From contig CAUHTB010000028.1 of assembly GCA_959608595.1 (NCBI GenBank), forward strand, positions 1 through 7,409: a DNA stretch of 7,409 nucleotides, in the 5' to 3' direction. Source of the DNA: an uncultured Veillonella sp. GTDB taxonomy: Bacteria; Bacillota; Negativicutes; Veillonellales; Veillonellaceae. The notes beneath the pieces were generated by a model, which worked only from the letters and a program-made list of their open reading frames with translations, did not search any database and was not told where the DNA came from. Of this stretch, positions 5,580 to 7,409 are shown piece after piece. How positions within the stretch are numbered: position 1 is the stretch's first letter; every line of letters starts with the position of its first letter. Both the position numbers and the translations under genes were made by a program.

Positions 5580-7223
5580 CTAAACCTCCTGGTTAGCCAT
5601 AGAAAAGCCACTACGACTAGACATACGTACAAATTCATCTATATCTTGTGTTTCATCTACACCCACATAACCTAGTTCACGAACCACGCCATACGGATTA
5701 TGAAGAGATAGTTGAGGATTTTCCCCTGTAAGAACCCATAAAACCTTATACCCTTTCGGAGCCTCTCGTAATCGTTCCTCGCCTTTGCCATCCGTGAAGT
5801 AAACCAATAAATCCACACGGTTTTGATTGGCTAAAGAAAATACTGGCGAGAAAGCTGTTGCACCGCGCACATCAAGGCGAGGCTTTACATCTTTTACTGA
5901 TTCCATCGTATAAGTACGGCGCACCTCATTATCACATTCTACAACGGTAATGCGATGATTATAGGCATGTACAATTTGCAGTACTTGTTCTAAGGCGTTC
6001 GTAAACTCTGCATCGGTAATACTACCACTCATATCGAGCGCAACCCATACATTAGCTTTATGTTGGCGCAAGGTACCAGACAATTCCAAGCGCTCAGGTT
6101 GACGACGATTGCGACGCATCGTCGTTTTTTTGTACCCACTTGCTACCTTGCCCATGAGCTTTTTAAGGTAGAAATACCACGGAAGAGCACGACGTGTCTT
6201 TTGGAAGGTATCGATGAGACTCTTCACATACCCTTCCATATCACCTTTTGAGGCTTCGTTGATATAGCGCTCCGTAATTTGGTCCATCGTATCCGTATCA
6301 ATGGAATCAGATTCATCCCAAATATCATGACTAGTTTGAGGGTCAAACTCCATAGCTACAGCTGTATCAGAATTATCTACGGGTACAAAGAGTTCAGGCT
6401 TTTCCTTCATCGCCTTATCGATGGCCTTGGCGTAATACTCAATGGTACGGAATCGTTTGAGCATCAATCCAAAACGTTCATTTACATTGGCTACAGTAAC
6501 CGCATCACGATCAACATGTTCTAAGTAGTCATTTACAACCATATCCATCGCCATATGTACAGCCGTTTTATTAAAGCTTTGACTCAATGTTTTTACGCGC
6601 ATCAAATGTGCAGAAATAATATGAAGAATTTCACGCTTAATGCCATCCTTCATAACATCTGGTGGTTGGCGTAGTAAGATAAAAGGATTTACATATAATA
6701 CATAGCCACCTTGTTTTAAATTAATACCGAAGGCACTAGTCATATCAAAACGAATGCGATGAGCCATTTGTAAATAGAAGTAACCAAAGAATTGGTCCTC
6801 TTCAAGGAGTAAGCTATTTACATCATGCAAAATATTCCATAATCGTTGCTCAAAGGCAGGTGTCATAACGGCTTGTTGCATTACTGCAAAATCGGTGCCT
6901 TCAATTTGTATCTCATCTAAGGCACGTCCTATGGTCCCTATATGACTATCAGACATATTATGGTTCATCAAGTCCGCCGCTATGCGTTCTGGTTCCATGC
7001 TATGATGTTGCTCTTCATAACTATCTACATAGGCTTCGTAGGCAGCATAGATTTGCGTGTACAAGGCCTCTGCTTCACGATGAATACGTTCCCGTTTTGC
7101 ATGCCAACGATCGAGAGCCTCGATGGCCTTCTCATCATAGGAACCTGTTTTCTCCCACCCGTCTATATGAGTGAGTAAATCAGAGGCGTCGCGAATATCA
7201 TCTTTATCTAAATTTCGTTGCAT
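5580..7223 (-). CDS. VWA-like protein with metallopeptidase-like N-terminal half (DUF2201/COG3864 type)
   Basis: This 547-residue cytoplasmic protein has the two-part layout of the DUF2201 family: a putative metallopeptidase domain, then a VWA-like domain. Such proteins usually sit beside a MoxR-like AAA ATPase and are thought to act with it as a chaperone or metal-insertion pair. The exact role is unknown. The N-terminal third is acidic and helical. The peptidase-like core (about 150-240) shows YVNPF (177-181), KREILHIISAH (196-206) and MDMVVNDYL (226-234). The expected HExxH reads R197-E-I-L-H201, so one zinc ligand is missing. The C-terminal VWA part has the MIDAS motif D397-M-S-G-S401, T456 in RGATAF, and D478 in FTDGKG, all intact. 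The in-frame ATG at 7250 is rejected because AGGAGG (7236-7231) lies after it. The ATG at 7223 is seven bases past that SD; the ATG at 7226, four bases past, is the alternative. Confidence 0.85.
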   Translation of the reverse strand: MQRNLDKDDIRDASDLLTHIDGWEKTGSYDEKAIEALDRWHAKRERIHREAEALYTQIYAAYEAYVDSYEEQHHSMEPERIAADLMNHNMSDSHIGTIGRALDEIQIEGTDFAVMQQAVMTPAFEQRLWNILHDVNSLLLEEDQFFGYFYLQMAHRIRFDMTSAFGINLKQGGYVLYVNPFILLRQPPDVMKDGIKREILHIISAHLMRVKTLSQSFNKTAVHMAMDMVVNDYLEHVDRDAVTVANVNERFGLMLKRFRTIEYYAKAIDKAMKEKPELFVPVDNSDTAVAMEFDPQTSHDIWDESDSIDTDTMDQITERYINEASKGDMEGYVKSLIDTFQKTRRALPWYFYLKKLMGKVASGYKKTTMRRNRRQPERLELSGTLRQHKANVWVALDMSGSITDAEFTNALEQVLQIVHAYNHRITVVECDNEVRRTYTMESVKDVKPRLDVRGATAFSPVFSLANQNRVDLLVYFTDGKGEERLREAPKGYKVLWVLTGENPQLSLHNPYGVVRELGYVGVDETQDIDEFVRMSSRSGFSMANQEV

Positions 7224-7230
7224 CATTCCA

Positions 7231-7240
7231 CCTCCTTTTT
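7231..7240 (-). promoter_or_regulatory. RBS fixing the VWA gene start
   Basis: AAAAAGGAGG on the minus strand is a near-perfect SD. It lies inside any product started at 7250 and directly before the tandem ATGATG at 7226-7221, so the short start is correct. Confidence 0.8.
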
Positions 7241-7303
7241 CGTTTAACATCAGATTTTATGTATATCATGTTTTATATATTGGTTATTGTATCCCCAATC
7301 ATT

Positions 7304-7343
7304 CGCTAAATTTCTTTATCCATATGGACAGCTTCATTTAGTT
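7304..7343. repeat. Two-tier dyad symmetry upstream of the VWA gene
   Basis: A perfect 10-bp palindrome TCCATATGGA (7319-7328) is flanked by CTAAAT (7306-7311) and ATTTAG (7336-7341). Both pairs share the same centre, between 7323 and 7324. It lies in the 130-base gap between the partial upstream gene and the VWA gene. It could be an operator or part of an RNA hairpin. The lack of a T run on either side argues against a simple terminator. Confidence 0.45.
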
Positions 7344-7358
7344 AACTATGGAGCAGAA

Positions 7359-7409
7359 CTATTTTTGTGCTTCAAAGAAGGTATCGATGAACAAGTCATC
7401 TTCAATCGC
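7359..7409 (-). CDS. 3' end of an upstream gene, possibly the partner AAA ATPase
   Basis: On the minus strand the window edge enters an open frame reading AIEDDLFIDTFFEAQK and then TAG (7361-7359). It is too short to identify by motif. The acidic, non-repetitive composition and the clean stop about 130 bases before the VWA gene on the same strand suggest a real coding end. In DUF2201 loci the gene just upstream is commonly a MoxR-like AAA ATPase, so that is the best guess. It rests on family context, not on visible residues. The 5' part lies outside the window. Confidence 0.5.
   Translation of the reverse strand, partial: AIEDDLFIDTFFEAQK

Noticed and set aside
6060..6524. Plus-strand open frames opposite the VWA gene
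   Set aside because: They are antisense shadows of a well-supported gene with recognisable motifs and lack RBSs of their own.

Overview
The window is about 40% G+C with AGGAGG-type ribosome binding sites. It carries a type II MurB (short form), a YlbF-family protein and a UPF0173 hydrolase, a combination typical of low-GC Bacillota. The overall impression is a Veillonella-like member of the Negativicutes. That placement is inferred from protein style and composition; no sequence here proves it. Everything reads as ordinary chromosomal core sequence. I see no insertion sequence, prophage gene, CRISPR array, tRNA or rRNA.

Layout, left to right. Positions 1-103 are very AT-rich and hold no supportable gene. 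typA (minus) has its own good promoter (2057-2086), a leader with competing hairpins, and an intrinsic terminator (104-135). A minus-strand cluster lies upstream of it: moaC (4156-4668), trmL (3642-4127), a ylbF-like gene (3169-3537) and murB (2265-3197). It ends in a long-armed terminator at 2181-2244. The ylbF-like gene and murB overlap by 29 bases inside a CAA repeat. A UPF0173 metal-dependent hydrolase (4777-5454, plus) diverges from moaC and ends at a strong 14-bp terminator. Converging on it is a 547-residue two-domain protein (5580-7223, minus) with a metallopeptidase-like half and a VWA half (DUF2201/COG3864 type). The last 51 bases are the 3' end of another minus-strand gene, probably the AAA ATPase that usually accompanies this VWA family.

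The genes do not form one pathway. They cover translation under stress (TypA), wobble-base methylation (TrmL), molybdopterin synthesis (MoaC), RNA-decay or developmental control (YlbF family), peptidoglycan precursor synthesis (MurB), a beta-lactamase-fold hydrolase of unknown substrate, and a probable ATPase/VWA chaperone pair. The most unusual observations are the VWA protein's HExxH-type site, whose first histidine is an arginine, and the SD-less, repeat-embedded start of murB. I found no convincing new system; the ATPase/VWA pair is the least understood element.
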